In this document: in pieces, positions 34,531 through 46,245 of the stretch
How the letters are laid out: each line of letters starts with the position of its first letter
How positions within the stretch are numbered: position 1 is the stretch's first letter
Assembly: GCF_000344685.1 (NCBI RefSeq)
Contig: NW_006920422.1
Span: forward strand, 1,253,714 to 1,317,713
From: Gloeophyllum trabeum ATCC 11539
Taxonomy: Eukaryota; Basidiomycota; Agaricomycetes; Gloeophyllales; Gloeophyllaceae
Direction: 5' to 3'
Length of the DNA: 64,000 nucleotides
Notes under the pieces: generated by a model
The model's input: the letters and a program-made list of their open reading frames with translations, nothing else
Told to the model about the DNA's origin: nothing
Database searches by the model: none
Made by a program: the position numbers and the translations under genes

Positions 34531-36092
34531 ATGGAGGGGCCCAACGTTGTACCCACCGTGGTTGATCTCGCAAAGCGGTCCAGTTATAGCCTGCGATCTC
34601 ATCAGTCTAATACATCCCGGAACCGTGCGGATGAAGATGTCGCGTCTAATCGAAGCGAAGCCAGTACGAGGGTGGAGGCAGCTGAAGCTGTTGGCGAAGA
34701 GAATGAGCCGGTGATTGACCCAGAGTTCAAGTTACCGAAGCTTAGATCACTATCAATAATCATATTAACCAATGTGATGTTGCAGGTGAGCTACGTTCAA
34801 CAGAATGAGACAGTATGGATCTGATATGTTTAACAGCTGTCATTCTTCATCATAGTCTCGTCCTCTAGCGAGTACGCCGCATACCTGGGTGGTACATCGA
34901 CGTTCTCCGGTTTGGTTATCGGTATCCCTACCGTGTTCTCGGGTCTTGCCCTCCTTCCGATGATGAAATGGGATCAAGGTATGGGGCCCCTACCCTCTGC
35001 GCGTTTGGTTGCGTTTACAAGGCTTTTACAGGTGTATACCACCGTCCATTACACTTAGCCTGTGCCGCCAGCGTACTCGGCAATATGCTGTACGGCCTCG
35101 CGTATAGGGCCCACTTCCTGTATCTGATCCTGATATCCCGCATCGTGCTCGGAGTATCGTTCACCTTCTGGATGTACTGCAAGCGTTACTGCTCCGACCC
35201 GCGGATCGTGGGCATCCGTCGGCGAACCGCGCTAGCCGGATGGCTCGTCGTGGGGCAAGGCGCGGGATTCAGCGTCGGCCCCTTCATCGGCGGTTTGCTC
35301 TACAGAGTAGGGTTCCAGAATGGGGTCTTCAACGGGTACACTAGCCCGGGGTGGATCATGGCAGGTGCTTGGCTTGCCTTTTGGGTTGCCGTGGCTGTCT
35401 TCTTTGAAGATGTACCCGTCACCCCGCCTCCGGAACAGGTCGAATTGACGAATATGTCAAGCTCTAGTCCTCATACGCAGCAGCAAGCTGCAGACGAGCA
35501 CCGCATGACTCTCCAGCGCTGGGGCGTCGTGGTGTGCATGTGCTGGTACGCCATGACATGCTTCTTCATCCTCGGCGCCTGGGAAGCAAACATCCCCGTC
35601 TACACTGCCCAGGCCTTCTCCTACTCGCCCTTTTCCGCAGGCAACCTCATCGCACTCGGCGGGATCACCACCTTCCCGTTCCTCCTCGCGAACCTGTTCG
35701 TTGCGCGACGCGTGCAGGACCGGCATACGCTTGCGGTGGGCTCAGCCATCGGCCTAGCTGGTTTGCTGGTCATGATCGCCCTCCTTAAGACGAATACCGT
35801 GCAGTTCGGCACCGTATATTTCTGCTGGTTCCTTGTCGCGCTCGGGTTCAATATTGCTAGCACGTGCACTCTCAGTCTCCTATCCAAGCAGCTTCCCGGG
35901 GAGTGGAATAGTCGTATCAGTCTCGCAATCCAATACAGTAATTATACAGGACGGGTTACAGGGGCTGTGTGGGGTGGAGCTGGCGTGAAGGTGGGTATGC
36001 TTAACTACTTAGGCTTGCAGATCGCTGTGGTCGGGATTGGCGGCGTCATGTTCATGACCCTATGGAGGGATCTGAAGGCGAAGACGGGATGA
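34531..36092 (+). CDS. MFS transporter, MFSD8/CLN7-like
   Basis: A hydrophilic N-terminus (MEGPNVVPTVVDLAKRSS, then an acidic stretch) leads to KLRSLSIIILTNVMLQ. Two introns separate LSFFIIVSSSSEYAAYLGGT, VIGIPTVFSGLALLPMMKWD and YHRPLHLACAASVLGNMLYG. The long last exon has LYLILISRIVLGVSFTFWMY, VVGQGAGFSVGPFIGGLLYR, GWIMAGAWLAFWVAVAVFFE, MTCFFILGAWEANIPVYTAQ, GGITTFPFLLANLFVARRVQ and VALGFNIASTCTLSLLSKQL, and ends MTLWRDLKAKTG. Stop at 36090-36092. The SR-x-VLG and VGPFIGG motifs and the E-x-N-I-P-V-Y-T segment fit MFSD8-like fungal transporters, usually vacuolar or endosomal. The substrate is not known. It lies between two duplicated F-box genes. Confidence 0.87.
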
Positions 36093-36493
36093 AAGATCGT
36101 AAGGGAATTGCGTCGTATTGCTGATCTCTGTCGCGGTTTTCTAGAATAAATATATGCATCCTGGATAGCGCACAGAAGCCCTATCATTCAAGTGTCAGTG
36201 TGAAGATCAACAGAAGGCAACACTTAGTGGCTTACCTTGCATTGGAGTCCTTGGTCGCGACTCCGCCTCCGTATTCTTCGCGGCAAACGTTGAAGATGAA
36301 GGCACACTTCTTATCCTGTAGGAACAGGTCCAGTCCACCGGCTCTGATGTATTCAAGATTCGTATAGCAACGGAGGTATAAATACGTGTGTACTGTATCA
36401 TTATCCAAACGATGGCAGATAGTAAGGTAAGTAATTTGTTCTGTAGCAAACAATGGTAAGTGCCCTTTGTTCTAGAAAAGGAAACGACCTTCG

Positions 36494-36502
36494 TATATAA
36501 AA
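36494..36502 (+). promoter_or_regulatory. TATA box of second F-box paralogue
   Basis: TATATAAAA lies 127 bp before the start codon at 36621, downstream of a GGTAAGTGCCCTTTGTTCTA block that resembles the units of the 31240-32130 array. Confidence 0.55.
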
Positions 36503-36620
36503 GAAGTTGGTGAGCCCCAGGGACACCATTCCCTCCTACTTGTCTTCTGTTTCGACACGTGCATCCCTACAGGACGGCGGAGTAAAGTTGCAGTCAGCTT
36601 TCTACCCTAAAGCAAGCAGC

Positions 36621-37646
36621 ATGCCATACTCGCAGGCGGAAAGTGCCACTGGTGCTGTGGCTGGGCCTCGGTAAGTGGCATTCAACACCCAGTCTGTAAC
36701 TTGCTGAATGGGAGTGCCATTCTTCAGACTGCCGGCTGAAATGCTCTCGCAAATCTTCATCTCCGGCCTGGAGACGACTGGCTTGCGGCAGCAGTATTCC
36801 TACCTGGCTGCGGTGTCAGGCGTTTGTAGGGAGTGGCGAATGGCCGCGATCGAGGATCCGTTCTTATGGGACAACATCTACGCCAACGTAACTGACAAGA
36901 GGCGAGCCCACCAAGAGATCACCAAGTTGTACCTGGAGCGATCAAAATCCTGCTTGCTCAAAGTGCATCTCACGGGAAACCCCCATGCCGTTGCACCCCC
37001 CCAGTGGACCGCGGACAGACACCCGGGCCAGCTCATGTCCAGCGCGGGTAGATGGCGAAAGCTGGTTGTTGAGTCCGAGGGCGACGTGGTAGCAGCGGTA
37101 CTGTTTTATCTGTCGGTCGGACGAACGGCGCAGGTGCTCTCTGCACTCGAGACAATGGAGTTTCGGGCGCCGCCGCCGCGACACTTTCATGGGCGCTCGC
37201 TCTGGGCATTAGACAGTACTTGGCACCGCACTGAGCATCCTCGCGGTCGGCTGAATGTGGCGATAAGAACGGGGACGGCGCAGTTGGCCACCCCAGCCTT
37301 GACCCGCCTTGGCATCTTGCAAGCGTTCTTGGACCCAAACTGGCCCTTGTTCTTTTCCCTAGCGAACGTCACTTGCCTCGAGCTGGCCTTCGATATGTCG
37401 TGGAACGAGCTGCATGGTGCACTATCGCGCGCTCCGCTTCTGCGGCGCTTGGGATTCAGCGGATCCTTGCACAATTCAGAACTGGACGAAGACGACTTGA
37501 CACCGATTGTTATGCCACACCTGTGCCATGCCGAAGTGTATTTTGCTACATACCGGGGGGAGTTGATCTTCAGGCGTTTCTGGTCTGTTGTCTCCTGCCC
37601 GAACTTGGCACGACTTCGTCGGAGAGGGTCGGGCCACTTTCAGTAA
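36621..37646 (+). CDS. F-box protein, C-terminally short paralogue 2
   Basis: Exon 1 encodes MPYSQAESATGAVAGP and ends CG before a GTAAGT donor. After an intron ending TTCAG, exon 2 reads LPAEMLSQIFISGLETTGLR, YSYLAAVSGVCREWRMAAIE, PFLWDNIYANVTD and LYLERSKSCLLKVHLTGNP, followed by leucine-rich segments (VTCLELAFDMSWNELHGALS, PLLRRLGFSGSL) and a short end at CPNLARLRRRGSGHFQ; stop at 37644-37646. It is the closest relative of the gene at 32332 and shares its truncation point, promoter blocks and 3' flank pieces, so the two derive from a segmental duplication. SCF adaptor role inferred from the F-box. The first codons depend on the splice, which is well supported by phase. Confidence 0.75.
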
Positions 37647-38012
37647 GACTGTGCATAACTCATAAAGCCTGCCTTGGCGAAGCATGGATTTTCCGATTCT
37701 TTGAACATATCTTCCTTCAACATGATGCCAGTGATAGCCATAGGATACTACGTGTCCCTCCATCTGAGCGATCCGCTGTTGGGAATCACTAGCAATGCTA
37801 AGCTGGATACGAGAGTAATATGGGACGAGTGAGAAGCAATGTGATTGACTAGATGCTCACCACTTCTGACCCGACACCGTGCGTGGGTTGAAACCGCGGG
37901 AGATTAGCACTTTCCAAATGAGAAAGGACAAGGTCCAAACGAATCAGCAGGGTAGATGTGGATACATAGTCATACATGAACGATAAATATACGTCTGCCC
38001 AAGCCTCTTCCC
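37647..38012. other. 3' flank between convergent genes
   Basis: About 366 bp. The piece TTCAACATGATGCCAGTGAT near 37715 resembles TTCAACATGACTCTGTCAT near 33403, showing that the duplicated segment extends past the stop codon. No gene is seen. Confidence 0.45.
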
Positions 38013-41000
38013 TCACTCCGCTTCGAGCAATTCACCGACCTCCTCCTCTTCATCTTCGTCCGAGTCCATAATCGAGTCTGGCTCGTCACCATCGAGGAGG
38101 CCGTCAATCTCCTCGTCCAGCCTCGCCTCCTCTGCTTTCTTTGAAGCACTATACTCTATGCATTATTGATGTTTCCGGTGGAAGAGAGGAGTGCTCGTAC
38201 CGTTTTCTGCTGGGGGGCTCCGGAGTAGACTCGTCACGATCAGCCTGCTGCGCGGCAACTTTGCTCTTTGCCTTGGTCCGCCTGCAATAGTATAACGTAA
38301 ATATCGCCCGTCTGAAAATAATCACGGAGGATCACATACGCGGTTCTGGCAGGCATCGCTCGAGAGGGAATTTCCTCAGTGGCATTGCTATCGGTATCAG
38401 TCTCAGTGGAAAGGCGGGCCCGTTTCCTGAAAGAGAACAAACAGTTAGACCCAGAGCGCGTACGACTAGATATTGCTGCACTCACTTGCCCTTGCCTTTC
38501 CGACTGTTCTCAGCCGAGGGCGTTGCCGACTCCTCCCTATCCGTGGTCTCAGCCGTCGCCGTAGAAGCGACGCTCTGTGAGCGACGTTTCCGCGTCGCCC
38601 GCTTCTTCGGCACGGGAGTGTCCTGCTCATCCTCGTCGCTCTCCGGGATGATGTCGTCGAGGAATTCGAATAGCTCCTTCAGGCTCTCGAGCTCCCTGTA
38701 CTGCTCCTCGTCGAAGTCTTCGAGCTGCTTCTCGAACTTCTTCGAGATGGCTGCATCAAAACGGGTGAGGGCGTTATTGGCGGTCGTATCCTTCAGAGGT
38801 CGTCGCTGATACATGAATCATTGGGTCAATGAGGAAGGGTGAGTGAAGACTAAAGCAACGAACGGATGCCAGATTGTGCATGAGTAGCTTCAAAGTGCGG
38901 ATCTGATCGTCGTCCACGACGTCGGGTATGTACAGCTTGGATAAGGATTGGCAGAGGACCTTCTTTTCATCCTCTGTAACAGCATACGTAAGACCGAGTA
39001 ATGACATCGAGACGAAACAACGCACTCTCCATGTCCTTGCTGTAAAGCGTCCGAACGATCTCGGTGGCCATATCGAAGTGGATCTTATCATCTGCTGCCT
39101 GTCCGCGGACGGCACTACCGTAACGTCCAGTCAAAACGCAATCGAAGACATGTGGGAAAGGAATACTCACACAGCTTTCTGGGGATCCGTCCAATCGACG
39201 AACATGGCTACTACGTTCGCGGGCGAAATCATCTCTCGGTCATCGTCAAGCTCCTTGTACACTTGCGAGAGCTCTTCGAAGATCGGAATGAAGATCTGCA
39301 AAATAAGTGAAGTGAACTGATCCAAACGCATCCTAATATACTACGTAGTGTTATAGCTCGTACCTTCTGCATCCTGCGCTGATTCGCCGGGGACGAATAG
39401 CAGTATACAGGGAAGAAGTACGATAGGCACTGGCGGAGTTCCTGATTTCCTGCCGTCTCTGGGGAGACGTAGGCGAAGACGAGGCTCTTGAGAACCTACA
39501 TCGTAGACAGTGAGGACACTGACTTCGTCCCTCCGATCATTGTCACTTACCCTCTCATCGGTCACCATGCCGGATAGCATCAATTTCGCAATACCGACAC
39601 ACATCAAGGCCTGAACTTTCTCGGATTCCTCATTACCCCATATCTGGAGGAGGAATTCGATAATCCGGTCGCCCTGCGGGAAATCCAATTTAGATTCAGA
39701 GTAGCGTACTCGAACCTGGTTAACATACCGCCACGCCTTCATTGCCCAAGAAATCGCGGTCATGCACCATGAGAATATCGAAGATGATCTGTAGGACGCG
39801 GATCTTGAGCAACTCCGGTGCAGACTGTACTTGACTCAAGAAAAGTTGGAAGGAGTTGAGGGCCATGCGCTGTAAGTGGAAACGGTCAAACTCGACCGTT
39901 GGCCGTACGGGAGACTACGACGTACTCTAGCGATGAGGCAACACAGTCCAAGGCTGACAAGACCCTTCTCTCTCAAGGCCAGCTCCTTACGCTTGACTGC
40001 AGGGATAATCAACTCGCCCAGAATACCTTCAAGCGTGGAGTTTTCCTCGAAGGTCTAACGATAACGAACATCAGTAGGAATAACGACAAACACATTAGGA
40101 GCGAAATCACCCCGTTGACTCGCTCAAGCATCCCTATGCATAATGCCAGACACCGGAGGTCTATAGCGTCTGCCTGAGCTTTCTCTTCTGGCGTCATCTC
40201 GGAAGGTGGCTTCGGGGCAGCTCTGACAGTCCTGACTGTCATGGGCGTCTCCGCGTAGGTTGTCTCGCCATCGTCGCCGGCACTGGCTTCCTTCTGCATC
40301 AAAGTGAGCCCTATCAGCACTTCTTTTGAAGTCATGCGGTAGACGAACCTCTTCCATCTCAGGATCTCGTAATTCGTGGACTACTTCAACAACGAGGCGG
40401 ATGAGGTCGCGCTCGTTCGGCGACAGCTTCCGCAGAACGTCCAGACAGCGTGACAGCAGGCTCTCGGGCAGAGTCTCCTGGGATATCATATCGCCTGTAT
40501 TAGTGAGATATCAGTCAACCCTGACCTGCTCCTCCCTAAGACATATACAACTCACGAACGAGCTGGAACATCTTCCTCCTCCCAATCTCATCCGCATAAT
40601 CCAAGTTCACCGCCAACCTCAGCATCTCGCCAATGACGAACTCCTTGTCCATCCTCTCATCCTCCTTTCTGGCGCGCTCCTCATCATCTTCGTGGTCTTC
40701 ACCGCGGAGGAACTTCTGCTCCTCGTCGTCCTGAATCTGCTCCATCAGATCGTTGTACGTCGACTGGATTCTGAAGGCAAGGAGTGTGACGACAGGCAGC
40801 GCCGACTCGAGCCTTGCGTCGTCCTTGGTGGAGATGCAGTGATCAACGAAGACGCGGGCGAGAAACGCCTTCTCGGGCGTCAAATCCGCCCAGTACTGGT
40901 CTGAAGTGCGGTCAGCATCATGGCATCCAACTATCGAGCGGCATCCTTACCTCCAAATTCCACGTTATCAAAGATATCGACTCGGGAAGCAAAGACACTC

Positions 41001-42239
41001 CTAAGCGCGTCTTCCGCAATCCCGGTCTCGGCGAGGTCGAATAGCCGCAGGAACGCGATGACCTCCTTCGCGGGCTCGTCGCCCTCCATCTTCTCCCCGA
41101 CCACCTCCAGCCAGGTGACGATCAGCTTGGCCGCAGCGCTGCGCACGGACGGCTCGCGGTCGCCCAGGCCGTTCCGCACGATTAGCTCACGCTGCGCGAT
41201 GGAGAGGACTCGCGGGTCCGTAATGCCCAGCCCGTTGGAGTCGTCGGGGGGCACGCAGTTGCTCTCGAGCAGAGTGTAGAAGAGCTTGCGGATGATGGCG
41301 TCGGTATCGCGGCTCCTGGCTAGGATGTAGGACAGAGTCGCCTGGTTGATGTGCACGTTAACTAGGACGGCCCGGCGGACGTCGCTGTGGCATACGCGGC
41401 GGTTAGACTGAGGACTCGGGATACACAGCAGACTCACCCAGAGGGATCGTGCGCCAAGGTGTCGAGGAGTACTTCGACGACCGGCGGTTCGCCGTCTTCG
41501 AGGTCGGCAGGGTCTTCCGTGCCATACAGCTTCGCCAATCCTATGACCGCTTGCACGCGCACGAAGGGCTCCTTGTCGCGTAGGCGGTCAAGAAGAGACT
41601 CGCGTATTTGGGTATACAAGTCCTCGCTATCCAAGGTCACGTTGGTAAGTAAGCCGTCGCGCTCGCCATGATCTTCAGTCAATGGGGATGGACTCACTCA
41701 AGTTCACCCATATGCGACACTACTTCGGCAAGGATCTGCACGACCCTATAACGGACATTCTTGTCCTTGGCGAGGAACCCCTTGAGGAGGAATTTGAGCA
41801 TTCTGCTCGCAAAGCGTGAAGCGGGCGTATCGTCGTATTCGTCCGCGTCGCCGCCATTTTTCTTGCGCTCCTCGAGGACTGTAGCTAGATGGGAAACTGC
41901 TTCCAGGCAAAGACGAGGGAAAGATTCACCTTTCTCATTCATAAACCTCACATAGCCTCCAATAAACTTTACGATCCTGTCCGCCACGGTCGTCCCTTTC
42001 TTCAGCGGCAGCAAACGACTTGTCATTTCCACCACAACGTCTTCAAATGCTTTCTGTCCGACATGTTTGACTGTCCTTCCCTTGTTAATCGGTTCCGTGT
42101 GCTTAGAAGCCTCGAGGTGGAGTTTGTATAGGGCGACGTAGTTCTTCTGATGGTTAGCTGTGGATACTTGTGCTTGGTCGAAGATTTTCGGGATAGAAGA
42201 GGATATTTCCTCGAGTGATGATAGAGTGCGCGCAGGCAT
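38013..42239 (-). CDS. YCG1: Condensin subunit 3 (HEAT-repeat, CAP-G/Ycg1)
   Basis: The start at 42239 gives MPARTLSSLEEISSSIPKIF, followed by NYVALYKLHLEASKHTEPIN and SRMLKFLLKGFLAKDKNVRY with RVVQILAEVVSHMGEL. Exons then follow HEAT-like helices: LLDRLRDKEPFVRVQAVIGL, IAQRELIVRNGLGDREPSVR, LPESLLSRCLDVLRKLSPNE and LVVEVVHELRDPEME. The C-terminal part contains a Cnd3-like region (LVKLRELALREKGLVSL-type sequence on the minus strand near 39950) and ends in an acidic and basic tail (SIMDSDEDEEEEVGELLEAE) with the stop at 38013-38015. It is well over 1,000 residues with a dozen or so introns. The kleisin-bound HEAT subunit grips DNA for loop extrusion and mitotic chromosome compaction. The gene is divergent from Polo kinase, another mitotic gene, at 42702. 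Confidence 0.9.
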
Positions 42240-42701
42240 CCCTTCAACTGAATGTCACTGTTGTATTGCCATGGTTTACAAAGTAAGCAAGATGTATAAG
42301 TAGCCGTACAGGGTACGGGTTGTCTTTATGGGTACGCACGCTGTATCTCCACACCGTGAAGCAGTGCGGTAAATGTTCTGGTAGAGCTCGAGCTTTGTCT
42401 TTTGTCGGTCAAAGACACGTTTCGAGCAAAGTTGTGGCAAGCCTGGAGGCTCGTGGACAACAGGCTGAGGTTGGGACAGGGCGCGCGTCGGTACGCGTCC
42501 GACCGAACGCGTGCCACGTGCATCAAAGTCACGAGACAGGTTAAACGATCACGTGGCGTACGCGAGCCACACGCCGCCGGAACGTGTTTGCAACATTTCC
42601 TAAGTTCAACTTTCTGGCTGACAGCATCCACATCCCTCCCCTCGACATCGACGGCGTTAGGCCAAGCAGGCGTCAGGCCACCGACAACGACGACGACAAC
42701 G
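42240..42701. promoter_or_regulatory. Shared upstream region of condensin and Polo kinase genes
   Basis: This 462-bp gap separates two divergent mitotic genes. Frames running into it from the kinase (to 42402) are upstream extensions without a supported start. No specific factor site was identified; the head-to-head layout is what suggests co-regulation. Confidence 0.4.
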
Positions 42702-45466
42702 ATGACAACGCCCTACTACTCCGGCATCCCGCCTGCGCCCACCGCCCGTCGCTATCCCTTCTCCAACGCCGTCAACCACATTCCCCGGACGACCCCCCCT
42801 ACGAAACCGCAAGAGACACCTGATGACAAGATTGAACAGAAACAGAAAGAAAAGTATCAGAAAATTGGAGAGCCGCCGTTGCCGAGGCAGAATACGAAGA
42901 CCATCCCGCCCTCGCCGCCGAAAGTAATCGTGGACAAGGGCAGAGCGTCCAAGTATGCGCGGGTTGGATTACTGGGAGAGGTGAGTGCTTTGGTTGCTAT
43001 GTGACTAATAAACCTCATTCTGGCACAGGGTGGGTTTGCACGAGTGTATGAAGTGGTCGATCATAAACACTCGAGACTCGCGTGCAAAGTTGTTACCAAG
43101 ACGTCCTTGAAAACTAAGAAAGCGAAGACAAAAGTGAGCATACCTTACTATCCGCTACTACTCACCCTAACTCCATGGTAGCTTTATGCAGAAATCAAGA
43201 TCCACCGCGCCCTCGCCCACCCCAACGTCGTCCGCTTCCTCGACTGCTTCGAGGACGACGAGAACGTCTACATGACGATCGAGCTCTGCCCCAATGGCTC
43301 TCTCATGGACCTACTCCGGCGGCGCAAACGCTTCACCGAGCCCGAGGCCCGCTTCTTCATGGTCCAGCTGCTCGGCGCCTGCCACTATATGCACAACCAC
43401 CAGGTCATCCACCGCGACCTCAAGCTCGGCAACCTCTTCCTCGACAGCAACATGAACATCAAGGTTGGTGACTTTGGGCTCGCGGCCCTCATCGAGAGCC
43501 CCGGCGAGCGCAAGAAGACGATATGCGGCACGCCCAATTATATCGCGCCCGAGGTCCTGTTCGACACCGCCAACGGGCACAGCTTCGAGGTCGACATCTG
43601 GTCGATTGGCGTCATCCTATACACATTCGTTATTGGCCACCCTCCTTTCCAGACCAAGGAAGTTAAGAGCATTTACAAGTGAGCGAACTGTTTTGACTTG
43701 CGCGTTTGGAGGCTAATATCCACCCAGGCGAATCCGCGACAATCAATACGAGTTCCCCGTCAACCGTGACATCTCCGATGACGGCAAGCAGCTCATTCAG
43801 CTCATCCTCACTCCAGACCCGCAAGAGCGGCCCACCCTGCACGAAATCCTCGACCACGGGTTCTTCGTCGGCGGCACCGTCCCGCTCACCCTCCCCACGA
43901 CCATCCACGACATCATCCCGAAATTCGACCACATCACGCGCCCTATCTCCACCGCCAACCTCGCGAAGCTGCGCCGCCTCGCGCTCCTCGACGAGGACCA
44001 GGTCAGCACGATCTCGCTGCCCGTCGCGAACAGCACCGCGAACGGCTCGAAGATGAAGGGCAACCCCACGGCGGCGCTCGCCCAGCAGGAGAAGGAGTTC
44101 CAGCAGGCAGTGCAGCCTGGCTCGCCCATCTCGGCGCTGCTCAAGTCCGCGCGGCAGCCGCTCGTCATGGGCAGCGGTGGTCGCGGCGAATCCCCGCTCT
44201 ACCGAAAGCTCCAGGCAGCGGCCAAGGAGAAGCGCTCGTCGCCTCTGAAGCAGCGCACGGACGCGCTGCGGGATATCGAGGAAGAGCGGAGCGGTGAGGG
44301 CAGGGGGCAGAAGGAGAAGGACTACGAGGAGGTGAGGAGGAAGGAGCTGGAGGCGCAGAAGGCGCGCATCGTCGCGCAGATGGCGCCGCCCAAGGCCGTC
44401 ACGGCAGCCGAGTTCGTGCAGACGCTCGAGCGCGAGAACGTCGACCCCATCCCGAAGGCATCGCGGGAGCCCAGGGACAAAGACGAGAAGGAGAAGACCG
44501 CTGGCAGGGACGACAAGTCCGGCGGGCCTGTCCTTAAGGTGAACGGCTTCGACGCGGCGGCGGAGACGCTTGCGGCGGCGCTCGGCCTGCTCGCGCAGGG
44601 CGAGTGCTTCAGCGATCCGCGGGAGGAGGCGGCGATGCTCGAGGGGCGGGTGTTCATCGCGTCCTGGGTGGACTATTGCAATAAGTATGGCATGGGGTAC
44701 GCGCTGACGGACGGCACCGTCGGCGTGTACTTCAACGACAGTACGTCTCTAGTCTTGTCTCCCGACAAACAGTACGTCGCAATCATCCTTTGCCGACCGC
44801 GCATATACTCACGTATTCCAGCCATTTTGACTTTATCGAGAGCAGACGCGGGGGCTCGGTATACGTGCGCAAGTACTACACCGTGGACGAGTACCCGGAC
44901 CCGGAGCTCAAGAACAAGGTGTACCTGCTCAAGCACTTTGAGGGGTACATCATGAACCGCCTGTTCGGCGATTACGAGTACTGCTTCACGGACACCACCA
45001 GGACCAAGGGTATGGCCTTCCTACAGAAGTTCCTGCGCATGAAGAACGTCATTGTCTTCAAGATGAGCAACGACACCTTACAAGTGAGTTTTCCAAGCCC
45101 CTAACAGTCCCTGGGCGCACCTGACCGTGTGTCGTCGCCCAGTTCAACTTTTACGACCACTCGAAGATGATCCTATCCTCCAACGGTCTCGTGGTGACTC
45201 ACATCGACAAGCACTACAACATGACGAAATGGAAGCTCAGCGAGATCATGGCCCGCGCGCTCGGGCCCAAGCCCGAGGACCCGGACGAGGCCAAGCTGCA
45301 GCAGCGCCTCGTGGACAAGCTCAAGTACTGCAAAGAAGTCCTCCTGTCCATCCGGAAAGCGACCGAGCTTACCGCGAACCAAGGCGAGGGCGCGGAGCTC
45401 AAGGAGGTGCCCGAGCCCGCCATCGTCCCCCGCCCCTCCAAGCGGTCCGCGCAGCCGCGCGCATGA
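42702..45466 (+). CDS. Polo-like kinase (Plo1/Cdc5 family)
   Basis: After a disordered N-terminus ([20 protein letters not shown]), the kinase domain starts [18 protein letters not shown]. It contains ACKVVTK (ATP-binding Lys), the catalytic loop [24 protein letters not shown] and the activation segment [15 protein letters not shown] with the conserved Thr. A long basic and acidic linker follows. Two polo boxes are present: [20 protein letters not shown] with [11 protein letters not shown], and [20 protein letters not shown] with [20 protein letters not shown]. The binding-pocket Trp (SWVDY) and the His/Lys pair (DHSK) that read phosphopeptides are kept. The protein is about 800 residues; stop at 45464-45466. 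Polo kinases control mitotic entry, spindle poles and cytokinesis. Confidence 0.95.
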
Positions 45467-46019
45467 GCGGCATCATACCGGTGATGTGTCCACGCGGTTG
45501 TAAAGATATCCTTTATTCATCGAGGGACGTTGCGGTATACCCTGTCTGTTCACACCACTCCACGTCGTTCTCGCACCATACATTCCCCATCGCTGTCGTG
45601 AAGTACATATGTATTGATAGTAGTCCTTGTACATTGGTTCGCCCGCTCGGGATAGAGGTAGTGGGCTAACATGGTCGTCGAAATAATAATGTCCAACAGC
45701 TTTACTGTCATTTATGTATGCCCATGGCCGAGTGAGGGTCCATACTTGTTTGCACAGCAAATGCAAAGAGGAAGCCTAAGGCGGGCAAATGGAAAGCAGA
45801 AGGCGAAGGACTCGTTCGCGCAAGTCAGACATCCTATGAAGGTGTGACACAAGTGAACAGCCAAGTCACACCAGTACTCAAACGATGATAAGGATGAGGA
45901 TGAAGTCTATTTTGCATTGCTTTTCGAATCCAAACTATGTAATTATTGCGGTCGCAACACAACCGCTACATCATGAGATAAAACGTTAAACAAGCAGCTT
46001 CGTAATTACCAAACTCGAC

Positions 46020-46205
46020 ATGTCAATAGAAGAGGAAGAGAACGTAAACCGAGGAGTCCACAATACAGACCCGTTATACAAGAAGGCCGACCAGTTGGAC
46101 GCCGATGCCAATGCGAGGATGGGTGGATATTACGCGTACGAAGGGGATGATGCTGGAAGGAAGGGATATATTGCAATTGACACCAGACATGATGGGTCTC
46201 ACTAG
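46020..46205 (+). CDS. Possible 61-residue protein
   Basis: An uninterrupted frame begins at an ATG at 46020 and reads MSIEEEENVNRGVHNTDPLY, KKADQLDADANARMGGYYAY and GRKGYIAIDTRHDGSH. The composition is hydrophilic and rather regular for random sequence, and the DPLYKKADQLDADA part looks helical. It ends 41 bp before the stop of the convergent proton pump. No homologue is recognised with certainty and there is no intron to support it. It could be the last exon of a longer transcript or chance. Confidence 0.3.
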   Translation: MSIEEEENVNRGVHNTDPLYKKADQLDADANARMGGYYAYEGDDAGRKGYIAIDTRHDGSH

Positions 46206-46245
46206 TATTAGGGGTATGTACGGATAGGATACGGTTTAATGTCGT

